64,000 nt of DNA from JBBQXH01 sp963710975. GTDB taxonomy: Bacteria; Actinomycetota; Thermoleophilia; Gaiellales; Gaiellaceae. The translations under genes were made by a program, and so were the position numbers. The notes under the pieces were generated by a model. That model worked only from the letters and a program-made list of their open reading frames with translations, was not told the origin of the DNA and ran no database searches. Numbering within the stretch: position 1 is the first letter of the stretch; each line of letters starts with the position of its first letter. The stretch spans positions 558,001 to 622,000 of the forward strand of contig CAVQCG010000003.1 of the NCBI GenBank assembly GCA_963710975.1, written 5' to 3'. This document shows, piece after piece, positions 1-9,521 of the stretch.

Positions 1-1216
1 TCCCTACTACCAATTCTACGTTCTGACTTTTGCGACCGAGATGCCCAGTGGGCAGAGCGCAGCGGCATCGCGCTTCCGCGGCAGTTCAACGAAAAGATCG
101 GGAAGATGCTTCACTATGCGACGCTGATCACGCTGCCAAACGGGCGTATCCCGTTGATCGGTGCGAGCTTGTCTGTTGATGTTCGCAAGATCGAGCCGGA
201 CATATACTCGAAGCTCGGGGCGCAGCATCCGGAGTTCGAATATGCGCGGACGGGAGGCACGAGCGGTGTAGCGCCACGAGAGAAGCTGGCGCTCTTCCCG
301 GAGTCAGAGCTCGCGATTTTCCGCTCGGCATTCAGTCGTGGGCAGCGAGCTGCCGCGGAAACTCACGTCGTATTCAAGGTCGGGCCATGGCGGACGACGC
401 ACAGCCACCTAGATGTCCTTGGACTGACGTACTACAGCGCGGGCCGATCACTCCTTCCGGACTCGGGACTCTTGCGGTACGACGCGGGCGCTCTTCACGA
501 TTACTTCTGGAGCACGAGCGCACACAACACAGTTGCGGTGGATAGAGCCGACCAGGGTGCGTGCGCGCCGGAGGTAACAGCGCATTACTGTGCGATACAT
601 GAGGTCGATAGTTCGTGGGCAGCGGCAAAGTATGTCCAAGCTGGGGGAACAAGGACGGGGCCCGGGTGGGAATACCAGTCGGGAGCTCATGAGCTCTATT
701 CTGGAGTTAGGCACGCGCGCGGTGTCTTGCTTTTGTCTCGCGACGTCATGGTAGTAGTCGATGATCTCTGAGAGCGCAGAGCGAGCACTCCTACGCGCAG
801 ACGTGGCATGTCTTCCCGGGTGCGAGTGCTCACACGAGACGGCTTCTCTGTTCTCGCTACAGATGCGCGACGTCCGCTGCTGGCTATCCATCAAGCGCTC
901 GTAGCCGGGCGTGCAACTGAAGGACTGGTATGGCTCGAAACGTCCTCTCCAGGGCTGGTATTCGGAACGCTATGGCAAGCGGGTTGCGAACCACGCGCTA
1001 GAGTACAAGACGAGCGGGCACGATGCGCTCTACGCGACGCTCATCACCTCTGGTGAGCGAGCGGGGCAGCCGGCAGCGATTCGACTGGAGCACGGTGCGT
1101 CAGGGGAGGATCTGGAGATAGTTGTCGAGAGTGGAGCTGACCGCTGGCGGGTAGAGATGAACCGGCTGGCGAGAGATGACGAGACGGTGCAAGTCACCAG
1201 GGAGACGGAGTCGTGA
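1..1216 (+). pseudogene. Heparinase II/III-like polysaccharide lyase, C-terminal part, partial and frameshifted
   Basis: The frame is already open at base 1, so the N-terminal toroid domain lies outside the window. The visible part resembles the beta-sandwich C-terminus of heparinase II/III lyases, which cleave uronic-acid polysaccharides by beta-elimination. Supporting motifs are HSHLDVLGLTYY and STSAHNTVAVD. Frame 1 ends at a TGA (769-771). Conserved sequence then continues in frame 3 (HSYAQTWHVFPGAS, about 771-822), in frame 1 (TRDGFSVLATDARRP, about 823-905) and in frame 2 (GWYSERYGKRVANHALEY) to the stop at 1214-1216. Three breaks in 450 bp mean either sequence errors or a dead gene. The stop overlaps the GTG start of the next gene, which suggests one surface-polysaccharide operon. 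The family call is likely; substrate unknown. Confidence 0.6.
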
Positions 1217-3990
1217 GCAGCCGCTGGCTTGTTGCGCTGCTGATCGGAACGGCGATGCTCCTCAGTCTCGGTACGGTGGCTCGAGGAGGCACGATAGTAA
1301 CGATCGGGCTTGACGATGGGATAGCCGATCAGGCTGCTGGTGCTGACATGCTCGAGGCGCATGGCATGAGGGGGACGTTCTACGTCAACAGTGGCCGAAT
1401 CGGCTCGTCCGGATACTTGTCGTTCGCTCAACTTCGTACGCTGGAAGCGGTCGGCCACGAGATCGGTGGACACACGATCAATCACATGAACCTTCCGACA
1501 CTCGAGCCTGACGAACAGCGCCGCCAGATCTGCAACGATCGCTCAACCCTTCTCTCCCAGGGCCTGCAAGTCCGGAACTTCGCATACCCGTTCGGTGCTG
1601 ACTCGCCCCTCATCGAGGCGATCGTCGCGGATTGCGGCTACATCAGCGCGAGGGACTCAGGCGGGCTTCGCTCGCCCAGTTGTCAGACCTGCTCTCCGGG
1701 AGAAGCATTCCGCCGCGCGACATCTACAAGCTGCGATCGATCTCGAGCCTTGGCCCTCAGACGACGCTCTCCGAGCTCGAGTCGTACGTGACGCAGGCGG
1801 AAGGCAACGGTCAGTGGTGGATGCACATAGTCTTCCATCACCTCTGCGACGGATGCAGTTCGAATGCTGTCAGTCCGTCCATGTTTGAGCAGTTTCTCGG
1901 GTGGCTCGAGGCGCGCGCCCCGCTTGGTACCGTCGTTCGAACCGTGGCGGACGTTCTCGGGGGACGTGAGCGCACCCGTCGCAGGCCCGCCTCCGCGGTT
2001 TGGCTCTACAGCAATTCGAAATCCTTCGTTCGAGGGCGATGCGAACGCCGATGGGCAGGCCGACTGCTGGCAGCGCGGCGCGACCGGTACCAACGTCGCA
2101 GCCTACACGTGAACTGGTAACGCACACACCGGAGCGTGGGCGGAACAAGTGGACATGTCGAGCTTTGCAAGCGGGAACCGCAAGATCATCACCTACCAGG
2201 ACGCTGGCGCCTGCTCGATCACCGTTAGCTCGGGACTCGCATATAGGGTGCGTGGCTGGTACCTAACCTCCGGGCAGGCGCGCTTGGTCGCCTACTACAG
2301 GTTGCTTTCGGGACTGTGGTCTTACCTCGGACAGAGTCCACCGCTTTCCGCTTCCGCGACGTGGACGCAGGGGGTCTGGACGACGCCTCCGGTCACTGCG
2401 GGTGCCGATGCCCTCAGCGTCGGATTCGTCCTGCAGTCGATCGGCTCACTGGTGCTTCGACGATGTGGATCTAAATGCGGTGGACGTCGCTCCGCCCACG
2501 GTTGTGGTGTCGGCGCTGGTTGGCGGGTCGGTGGTGTCGGGGTTCGGTGGGGTTGTCGGCTGTAGCGAGTGATGTGTCGGGTATCGCGTCTGTGGAGTTC
2601 TTGGTGAATGGGTCGGTGGTCGGATCGGTGTCGGGGGCGCCGTATCAGGTGGTGTGGGATAGCTCGGTGGTGGCCGATGGTGTGGTGTCGGTTGTTGCTC
2701 GGGCGGTTGATGGTGCGGGGAATGTGGGGGTGTCGGCTCCGGTGAGCGTGGCGGTGAGGAACGGTCTAGTGCTGGGGAATCCGTCGTTGGAGTTGGATGC
2801 GAACGTTGACGGCGTCGCCGATTGCTGGCAGCACGCGGTTTCGGGTGCGAATACGGCTCTGTGGACACGTTCGCCTGATGCGCATTCGGGTGCGGTGGCA
2901 GAGCGAGTGGAGATCACGAGTCTGACGAGCGGGAATCGAAAGTTGATCGTTCGTCAGGATGCGACTGCCCACCAGCGTCATGGCTGCGAAAACCTATCGG
3001 GTGACTGGCTGGTACAAGTCTTCGCAGCCGGTGCGTGTTGTTGTCTATTACAAGTCGGCGGCTGGCGCTTGGAAATACTGGATGCAGAGTCCGCAGATTG
3101 CTGCGTCGGTGGGTTGGGCGCAGGCGGTGTGGGTGACGCCTCCGTTGCCTGCTGACGCCGTTGCCCTCTCACCGGGGCTACAGCTCGAGCGGGTCGGTTG
3201 GGTGGCAATGGACGACCTCAATCTCACCGAGGTTGACACGAATCCACCGGTGGTTCTCGTGTCGGGACCGGACAGTGGCTCTGTGGTGTCGGGGTCGGTG
3301 GGGTTGTCTGCGGTGGCGATCGACGCGTCGTCGATTGCAAGAGTGGAGTTTCTGGTGAATGGCTCGTTGGTCGGCTCCGCGTCAGGGTCGCCGTATCAGA
3401 TGGTGTGGGACAGCTCGGTAGTTGCGGACGGTGTGGTGTCGGTGGTTGCCCGGGCGGTTGATGCCTCGGGGAATGTCGGAGTGTCGGCTCCGGTGAGTGT
3501 GGCGGTGAGCAATGGATTGCTGTTGGCGAACTGGTCGTTGGAGTTGGATGCGAACGCGGATGGTGTGTCAGATTGCTGGCAGCACGCCGTGTCGGGTGTG
3601 AATGCGGCTGTGTGGTCGAGGCCATCTGATGCGCACTCTGGTGCGGTTGCGGAGCGGGTAGAGATCACGAGTTTGACGAGCGGGAATCGGAAATTGATCG
3701 TTCGTCAGGATTCGGTGTGCCCACCAGCGGTCGTGACTGGGCGGACGTATCGAGTTTCGGGTTGGTACAAGTCGTCGCAGCCGGTCCGGGTCGTGGTGTA
3801 TTACAAGACGGCAGCGGGCGCTTGGAAGTACTGGATGCAGAGTCCGCAGATCGTTGCATCGCCGGCGTGGGCACAGGCCGTATGGGTGACGCCGCCGTTG
3901 CCGGCCGATGCGGTCGCGCTCTCGCCCGGGGTGCAGCTCGAGCGCGTGGGTTGGGTAACCATCGACGACCTCACGCTTGCAGAGAGCTGA
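1213..3990 (+). pseudogene. Secreted polysaccharide deacetylase with tandem carbohydrate-binding and Ig-like repeats, frameshifted
   Basis: The GTG start overlaps the upstream stop (GTGA). A signal peptide (about residues 1-25) is followed by a NodB deacetylase domain with the Asp pair in GLDDGIAD, the His motif GHTINHMN and FAYPFG, expected to remove N- or O-acetyl groups from a surface glycan. The C-terminal half alternates a jelly-roll carbohydrate-binding-like module (three copies, each with ELDANADGVSDCWQHA or a close variant) and a Big_7-type Ig module (two copies, VEFLVNGS and VVARAVD). The reading frame changes near 1690, 1970, 2550 and 2957, and an in-frame TGA sits at 2110-2112 where the other copies have Arg/Ser. 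If restored, the protein would be about 920 residues. GC is lower than downstream and the repeats are rich in G and T on this strand. Either decaying or poorly assembled. Confidence 0.6.
2500..3990 (+). repeat. Two tandem ~745 bp coding repeats (Ig-like plus carbohydrate-binding module)
   Basis: Unit 1 runs about 2500-3242 and unit 2 about 3243-3990. They are clearly alike at the DNA level (for example GTGTCGGCTCCGGTGAG near 2731 and again near 3485) and encode the same two-module block. A more diverged copy of the carbohydrate-binding half alone lies at about 2010-2490. Recent tandem duplication is the simplest explanation. Such repeats are prone to recombination and to collapse during assembly. 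Confidence 0.75.
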
Positions 3991-4413
3991 ACGTGCGGGT
4001 CTCCTTCGAACAGAGAGTGGCTGCTGAACGTAGGACGTCTTGAGACGCTCCCCGAGTACTCGAGGCGAGTTGAGGGAGATCTCGACGGGTCGATCGCAGA
4101 TCTTCTGGGTCACGGACTCCCACGCCCTCGTCTCTTTGCCTTCCCGTTCTCCGCAACCACGTTTCCCACCAATGACGAGCGGATCCCGCCGCTCCTCCGC
4201 CGATACGTATCGGATCGCTTTGTCGGCGTGATGGACAACGTGGACAAGCCGTCGTTCGTCTCACGCTCTTCGAACCGCGGTTATCTTCCCCGAATCGAGA
4301 TCTTTCAAGATACGACGCTCCGACGGTTCGTCCGTGCAATCGTCGAGGCGTCCGAGCGAGGCTCCGACGATCGCGCGGCGCAAGTGCAGGAGGAGACGCC
4401 TACGACTTCGTGA
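3991..4413 (+). pseudogene. Coding fragment resembling a polysaccharide-deacetylase segment
   Basis: Directly after the stop at 3988-3990 the same frame stays open for 140 codons to a stop at 4411-4413, without a good start codon or ribosome binding site. It reads like real protein: LPEYSRRVEGDLDGSIADL, HGLPRPRLFAFPFSATTF and RFVGVMDNVDKPSFVS. The FAFPFS stretch recalls the FAYPFG motif of NodB deacetylases. It may be the remnant of a second deacetylase, or a C-terminal part of the preceding gene cut off by an erroneous stop. Its last 14 bases overlap the convergent gene at 4400. Function is uncertain. Confidence 0.4.
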
Positions 4414-5248
4414 CCGCGAAGTCGTCGAAGGAGAACTCGGTGTTGTCTCCTCGGATCCCGACCGCGCCAGCTGCTCGAATCGGGGAGCAGCCGACCCCCG
4501 CGTCGACGGCGCTCGCGACGAGGCGCGCGCCGTCGTAGAGCGCGATCGTGACGGCGCCGTCTGACCGGTTCGCGACCGAGGCGGAGACGGACTGCCAGGA
4601 GCCGTATACAACCGCGTGGGCGACGTACTTGGAGAGCGCGTAATAGGTACCGCCGTTCTCGGTGCCCCCCGGACACTTCTTCTTGATCACGGAGGTTCCG
4701 TCCCGGCGGTTGACGCTCGCGTAGTAGAGCGAGTATTCGCTCTGGTAGCGGAGAAAGAGGTGAATCCCGTCCCAATCCGTCGCGGGTGTCTGCGGCGTGG
4801 TCAGGAGCCGTTCGTTCCGTAACCGGAGCGACACCTTGACGTCACCGAAGTCGCGGCGTTTCGTCGTCAGGCGGAAGATCGCCGATCCGGTTGCAACGGA
4901 CGATCGCCGGTCGGGTGACGCGGCGTCCGGAATTCCAGACCAGGCCGTGCCCGCGCGCCGGAACAGCGAGCCGCTCGTCATGTTCCAGACAGGTGACTGG
5001 ACGGCGAGCGGGTCGGTCGGATTCCAGGTCGCATACTCGTTCGTGATCAGGCCGTCACTGCCGTCGAAGGTGTCTGTCAGGAGAGTCGAGCTGCTCGGCG
5101 GCTGGGGGCCCGGAACGGTGGGTGGCGCCGTTGGCGGCTTCGGCGGAATCGGGCGGGAGGCGGCTGCGACTCCTACGCAGAGGGCCGCCGCCACACAGCC
5201 CGCGAGGCAGATGGAAGCGGGTCGTGCAATCGCCATGCATGTCCGCAT
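4400..5248 (-). CDS. Secreted jelly-roll (LamG/concanavalin-like) protein
   Basis: The 282-residue product starts with a signal peptide (residues about 1-30, CLAGCVAAALCVGVAAAS) and a Pro-rich linker (residues about 32-52), followed by one globular domain. That domain has the beta-rich pattern of LamG/DUF1080-type carbohydrate-binding folds: LTDTFDGSDGLITNEYA near its start, WDGIHLFLRYQS in the middle and FSFDDFAVTKS at the end. No catalytic residues can be assigned. An extracellular glycan-binding or glycan-degrading role fits its convergent position beside the heparinase and deacetylase genes. The gene is intact, unlike those neighbours. The ATG at 5235 would also leave a usable signal peptide, so the start is not certain. 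Confidence 0.65.
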   Translation of the reverse strand: MRTCMAIARPASICLAGCVAAALCVGVAAASRPIPPKPPTAPPTVPGPQPPSSSTLLTDTFDGSDGLITNEYATWNPTDPLAVQSPVWNMTSGSLFRRAGTAWSGIPDAASPDRRSSVATGSAIFRLTTKRRDFGDVKVSLRLRNERLLTTPQTPATDWDGIHLFLRYQSEYSLYYASVNRRDGTSVIKKKCPGGTENGGTYYALSKYVAHAVVYGSWQSVSASVANRSDGAVTIALYDGARLVASAVDAGVGCSPIRAAGAVGIRGDNTEFSFDDFAVTKS

Positions 5249-5407
5249 TCCTCGACCTTCGCCGGACTCGAGAGGGCCCGCATCCCCCGTACCGGTGAGG
5301 GGACCCTGACGTTCGACCGCGCAGGGCTTTCCCTCCGGACGGCGTACCTAGGCAGGAGTCGGAAAGCGCATTACGCTGAACGGAGAGGCGCCGAGCAAGC
5401 CAACCCG

Positions 5408-5953
5408 ATGAACGTGAGCCCTGACGAGATTCGTGCCATGAAGCTCCCGCGATCCTTGCGGGGCTACGACCCTGCCGCGGTGGGCAGGCTTCTCGACGAG
5501 GTCGCATCGAGCTTCGACGGATTGGCAAAGGAGAAGGCCGATCTCGAAGGGCGCGTTTCGAAGCTGGAGCAGGAGCTGGCCGAGCATAGAGAGATCCAGG
5601 GGCTGATGCGCGACGCGCTCGTATCGGCTCAGCGGGCGGCCGACGAGTTGAAGGCGCGAACGAGGGTGGAGTGCGACGACGTCCTCGCCGAGGCGCGCGC
5701 GGATGCCGCGCGGATCGAGGAGCAGTCGCGGGTCGAGCGCGAGCGCACGGAATCCGAGATCCGACGCTTGAAGGCGGCGGAGCAGGAGATCCGCGCGAGC
5801 TACAAGATTCTTCTCGCGGCGGCGCTCGACCGACTCGACGAGCCGATGACCGAAGAGCTGCCGAAGCCGTCGCTTCTCGATGCACTGGCACCTCGGCGGG
5901 TGACGGAACAGGCCGGCGAGTCTCCTCAGAAGCCTGGCAAGTCCCCGAAGTAG
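5408..5953 (+). CDS. divIVA: DivIVA-domain protein
   Basis: The 181-residue protein opens with a DivIVA-type membrane-targeting segment (SPDEIRAMKLPRSLRGYD, then AAVGRLLDEVASSFD), followed by a long coiled coil (about residues 40-150, rich in E, R, A and L) and a short charged tail. DivIVA/Wag31-like proteins oligomerise on negatively curved membrane and organise polar growth or division in Gram-positive bacteria. It is shorter than Wag31 (about 260 residues), so it may be a paralogue rather than the main polar organiser. It stands alone between convergent neighbours; the 5249-5407 gap holds no gene and presumably its promoter. Confidence 0.8.
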   Translation: MNVSPDEIRAMKLPRSLRGYDPAAVGRLLDEVASSFDGLAKEKADLEGRVSKLEQELAEHREIQGLMRDALVSAQRAADELKARTRVECDDVLAEARADAARIEEQSRVERERTESEIRRLKAAEQEIRASYKILLAAALDRLDEPMTEELPKPSLLDALAPRRVTEQAGESPQKPGKSPK

Positions 5954-5957
5954 CCGC

Positions 5958-7385
5958 TCAACGCGCGACGACCTCGATCGTCCGGAGCATCGGATCGGCG
6001 CAGTAGGCGATTCGTGTCCCGTGCGCTGCGGCCTCGCGAAGCGCCGCGAGCAGCTCGCCTGAGACCACCTCCCCCGGGGCGATCGCCGGGATGCCGGGCG
6101 GGTACGGCGCGATCGTCTCGGCGGACGTCCGTCCTGCCGCGTGCTCGGCCGCCACGGTCTCGCGCGGCGCGAAGAACGCGTCGCGTGGCGCGAGAGCGAT
6201 CTCGGGCTCGACGCCCCAGATCGCTGTCGCACTTCCGGCGAGGCGGAGATCTCCACTTCGCTGCGCGAACGACCGCTCGAGTGCCTCGACCAGATGGCCG
6301 ACGCTCGTCTCCGTGTCGCCGATCGTCACGAGCGGGATCAGCGTGTCGCGGTTCGCGAGCTCGAGCCTGATCCCGTTCTCCACGAGATCAGCCTCGACCT
6401 CGAGGCCGTCGGCCCCGGTCCCCGAGACTGCGAGCACGAGCTTCGTCCGGTCGTACGAGGGCACGCCGCGGCCGGGGCCGAGAATGCGAAGACCCGGCAC
6501 GGCGGCAAGCCGCTCGCGTGCACCGTCGACAAGAGCGATGGTTCGTCCAAGGAGCTCTTCGCCCCTGGCGGCCATGAGCGCCCGGGTTCGGTCGAGGCTT
6601 GCGAGGATCGCAGCGGACACGCTCGTCGTGTTGAGGGCGTCGAAGCCCTCCCGCAGGCGGCCGTGGTCGAGGCGCCCCGACTGCGCGAAGAGATACGCAC
6701 TCTGGGTGAATCCGGCCAGCGTCTTGTGAGCCGAGGTGACCATTGCGTCGGCGCCGAGGGAGAGCGTGTTCGGCGGCAGCCGCGGGTGGAATCCGAGATG
6801 CGCTCCCCACGCCTGGTCGACGACGACCGGAACACCGGCATCGTGAGCGAGTGCTGCGATTGCGGCGACGTCGCTCAGCACTCCGACGAAGTTCGGCTCG
6901 ACGAGGAAGATGGCACGCGCGTCGGGCGTGGCGCGCAGGGCATCGCGCACGCGCGCGAGCGGGAGCGCCAGGGCGAGCCCGGTCGCCGGATCGACCTCGG
7001 GCCTGATCCACACCGGCTCGAGCCCGGCAAAGACGAGGCCGGCGAAGAGCGACTTGTGGAGGCCTCGCGTCACGATCACCCTGTCGCCGGGTCGGCCGAC
7101 GGCGAGCGCGAGCGCCTGGTTTCCCTGGGTCGAGCCGTTGACGCAGAAGCGGCAGAGATCGGCTCCCCAGAGGTCGGCCGCGAGAGCCTCGGCGCGGCCG
7201 AGCAGGTCGCCGCTCAGGTGGAGGTCGTCCGCACCGGAAGAGAGCGGGAGGTCGCAGACGAGAAACTCGTCCGCAAGCTCCTCTGAGCGCTTGTGACCCG
7301 GAGTCGTGAACGGCGTGATCGAGGGATCGTCGAGGTAGGCCGCGGCGGCGGTGGCCAGCGGCGTTTCCGACTGCCCCGGCTTCAC
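5958..7385 (-). CDS. Orn/Lys/Arg decarboxylase family (PLP, aspartate-aminotransferase fold)
   Basis: The 475-residue protein belongs to the short SpeA-like group of fold-III-unrelated, aminotransferase-fold amino acid decarboxylases. Visible motifs are TPFTTPGHKR, NGSTQGNQALALAVG, the cofactor Asp in VVVDQAWGAHLGFHP and the PLP Schiff-base lysine in TSAHKTLAGFTQSAYL. A small C-terminal domain ends with PYPPGIPAIAPGE, typical of the family. It would make agmatine, cadaverine or putrescine from arginine, lysine or ornithine; the sequence does not say which. Its ATG overlaps the stop of the upstream transhydrogenase gene (ATGA), so the two are translationally coupled. A polyamine product would link to the polyamine-type catabolic genes at 31-37 kb. 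Confidence 0.85.
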   Translation of the reverse strand: MKPGQSETPLATAAAAYLDDPSITPFTTPGHKRSEELADEFLVCDLPLSSGADDLHLSGDLLGRAEALAADLWGADLCRFCVNGSTQGNQALALAVGRPGDRVIVTRGLHKSLFAGLVFAGLEPVWIRPEVDPATGLALALPLARVRDALRATPDARAIFLVEPNFVGVLSDVAAIAALAHDAGVPVVVDQAWGAHLGFHPRLPPNTLSLGADAMVTSAHKTLAGFTQSAYLFAQSGRLDHGRLREGFDALNTTSVSAAILASLDRTRALMAARGEELLGRTIALVDGARERLAAVPGLRILGPGRGVPSYDRTKLVLAVSGTGADGLEVEADLVENGIRLELANRDTLIPLVTIGDTETSVGHLVEALERSFAQRSGDLRLAGSATAIWGVEPEIALAPRDAFFAPRETVAAEHAAGRTSAETIAPYPPGIPAIAPGEVVSGELLAALREAAAHGTRIAYCADPMLRTIEVVAR

Positions 7386-8611
7386 AGCGAGGCGCGGAGG
7401 ATCTGCTCGAGCTCGGGAATCCCTGCTTCGCGGGGAGCGACGACGAGCAGACGTTGCTGCTTGTGTGCGCCCTCGGCGAGCGCCGGGACGTCGTCCTGCG
7501 TGTAGCCGAGCTCGCCGAGCGTCATCGGTGCACCGACGTCGCGCATCAGCTCTGCGAGCGTGTCGGCAAGATCTTCGCCTCCGAGAAGCATCGCGGCCTC
7601 GCGGTGACGCTCCGGAGAGGCGTTCTCGGTGAAGCGAAAGGCTGCGGGTGCCGTCACCGTCACGGAGAAGCCGTGCGGGACGAACGGGTGCGCGTCCGGG
7701 TAGCCGACAGGTGTCCAGGCGTGCTTCATCGACGCGATCGGATAGGCGCAGGCGTGTGGGATATGGACGCCGGCGCTTCCGAAACCGACTCCGGCCATCG
7801 TCGCCGCCAGCATCATCGCGCTACGCGCCTCGATGTCGGCTCCGTCGGCAACGGCGCGGCGCAGGTACTTTCCGCCGGAATCGAGCGCCTTCGCGCTCCA
7901 GATGTCCGAGACCGGATTCGATCCCTGGTACGGCGGCCGTTCGTCGGGGTTGCTCTTCTCGCGCGATCCGAACGGGCGTGCGGTGTAGGACTCGGCGGCA
8001 TGACAGACGACGTCGAGACCGGACGATGCCGTCACCGCGGACGGGAGATCGCGTGTGAGGAGGGGATCGACGATCCCGACGCGCGGACGGAGGTAGCGGT
8101 GGGAGATCCCGGTCTTCACGCCGAGGCGGGGAAAGTCGAGGATTGCCACCGAGGTCGCCTCGCTGCCTGTTCCCGCGGTGGTCGGCACGGCCACGACTGG
8201 AAGCAGCGGGCCGGGCGGAGGCTGTGCCTCTCCGATCGGCTTGTTGACCCAGTCCAGGAGCTTGCCGCCGTGGGTGGCCACGAGGGCGGCGATCTTCGCG
8301 GTGTCGATCGAGGACCCGCCGCCGACGCCGACGAATCCGTCAAAGCCACCGTCGAGCGCGAACCCGATTGCGTCGAGCGCGGATTCCTCGCTCGGCTCGA
8401 TCCGCGCTCGGGCGTACACGTCTGTCTCGATCCCGAGCTCTTCGATCGCGGCCCGGACACGCTCGGTGATGCCGAGGTCATGAACATGCGGGTCGCTCAC
8501 CAGCATTGCCCGCCGGACGCCGAGACGCTTCAGATGGAACCCCGTCTCCTGCGACGCTCCCTGCCCGAACACGATCGGCGTCGCCTCGACGGTGAAGACC
8601 GTCTCGTTCAT
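7382..8611 (-). CDS. Hydroxyacid-oxoacid transhydrogenase (ADHFE1-type iron-containing alcohol dehydrogenase)
   Basis: This 409-residue iron-dependent dehydrogenase matches the hydroxyacid-oxoacid transhydrogenase branch, which oxidises 4-hydroxybutyrate (or related hydroxyacids) to the aldehyde while reducing 2-oxoglutarate, with the nicotinamide kept bound. Diagnostic features are the branch-specific insert around PPYQGSNPVSDIWSAKAL, the nucleotide motif GVGGGSSIDTAK, PTTAGTGSEAT, and metal-ligand segments HIPHACAYPI and HPFVPHGFSV. I chose the ATG at 8611 because it overlaps the upstream stop (ATGA); an in-frame ATG at 8641 would overlap the upstream gene further. It lies between the decarboxylase and a PEP-mutase-family gene, pointing to C4 hydroxyacid or aminobutyrate metabolism. 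Confidence 0.88.
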   Translation of the reverse strand: MNETVFTVEATPIVFGQGASQETGFHLKRLGVRRAMLVSDPHVHDLGITERVRAAIEELGIETDVYARARIEPSEESALDAIGFALDGGFDGFVGVGGGSSIDTAKIAALVATHGGKLLDWVNKPIGEAQPPPGPLLPVVAVPTTAGTGSEATSVAILDFPRLGVKTGISHRYLRPRVGIVDPLLTRDLPSAVTASSGLDVVCHAAESYTARPFGSREKSNPDERPPYQGSNPVSDIWSAKALDSGGKYLRRAVADGADIEARSAMMLAATMAGVGFGSAGVHIPHACAYPIASMKHAWTPVGYPDAHPFVPHGFSVTVTAPAAFRFTENASPERHREAAMLLGGEDLADTLAELMRDVGAPMTLGELGYTQDDVPALAEGAHKQQRLLVVAPREAGIPELEQILRASL

Positions 8612-9472
8612 CGGGCGGCCTCCTCTTCCTCGGCCTGCCACGCGGCCAGGCCGACGACCTCGTTGAACTCATCGAACTCCATGATCCTGTCGAGCCCGTT
8701 GCGCGTCGTCCCGTCCCGTTCGAGGAGTTCCGCTATCTCGCGGGCCGAGCGGGCCGCGGCGAAGAGCGTCGACGACGGATACAGCGCGATCGCGTAGCCG
8801 AGCTCCGCGATCTCGTCCCTGGACAGCAGCGGGGTCTTGCCATACTCGGACATGTTCGCGACGAGCGGCAGGTCGATTGCGGCCGGCGATCGAGCGCATC
8901 TCGTCGGTCGAGTTCGGTGCGTCCGGGAAGATCACGTCGGCCCCTGCCTCGGCGTACGCCTGCATCCGGTCGATCGCGTCGTCGACGCCGGTGACCGCGA
9001 TCGCGTCGGTTCTGGCGATGATCACGGTGTCGGGATTCGAGCGGGCGGCGAGCGCGGCTCGCACCTTCTTCACCATCTCGTCGCGCGGGATGACCCGCTT
9101 ACCCTCCATGTGCCCGCAGCGCTTCGGGAAGACCTGGTCCTCGATCTGGATCGCGGCGGCTCCCGCGCGCTCGAACTCCCGGACGGTCCGCCCGACGTTG
9201 ACGAGCTCGCCGTAGCCCGTGTCCGCGTCGGCGATGATCGGCACGGACACCGCGCGGCCGATGCGCGACACGTGGTCGGCCATCTCCGTTCCCGTCATGA
9301 TCCCGATATCGGGAAGGCCGTAGGTCGCAGCGGCGGCCCCGTAGCCGCCCGTGTAGATCGCCGCGAAGCCGCTCTGCTCGAGAACACGTGCCACGAGGGC
9401 GTTGTAGGCGCCCGGGACGAGGATGGTGTCACCCGAGGAGAGGAGCCTGCGTAGGGATGCGGCCGCGGTCAC
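8608..9472 (-). CDS. Methylisocitrate lyase / PEP phosphomutase family enzyme (one frameshift)
   Basis: TIM-barrel enzyme of the isocitrate lyase/PEP mutase superfamily, which breaks or forms C-C or P-C bonds next to a carboxylate. Motifs: PGAYNALVARVLEQSGF near the start, DADTGYGE (metal-binding Asp) and the catalytic loop FPKRCGHMEGK. The frame breaks near 8880: the first frame ends conserved after STDEMRSIA, and MSEYGKTPLLSRDEI continues in another frame to the stop at 8608. The combined length of about 288 residues is normal for the family. Start taken as GTG 9472 because homologues begin close to this point; the divergent glycosyltransferase starts 49 bp away. The substrate could be methylisocitrate, dimethylmalate or another 2,3-substituted malate. 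Confidence 0.75.
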
Positions 9473-9521
9473 GAACCTGACCCTATCGCTCCGGAGCGGT
9501 CGATCGTCGATACTCCCGCCC

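Noticed and set aside
769..771. TGA in the heparinase-like frame as selenocysteine
   Set aside because: The conserved continuation is in another frame, not in the same frame after the stop, so it is a frame change and not recoding.
2110..2112. In-frame TGA in the deacetylase repeat protein as selenocysteine
   Set aside because: The other repeat copies have Arg or Ser at this position, not Cys, and the module is not a redox protein. A C-to-T change of CGA is more likely.
7454..8797. Long plus-strand frame opposite the transhydrogenase gene
   Set aside because: Composition typical of antisense shadow frames in high-GC DNA. The minus-strand gene has clear family motifs.
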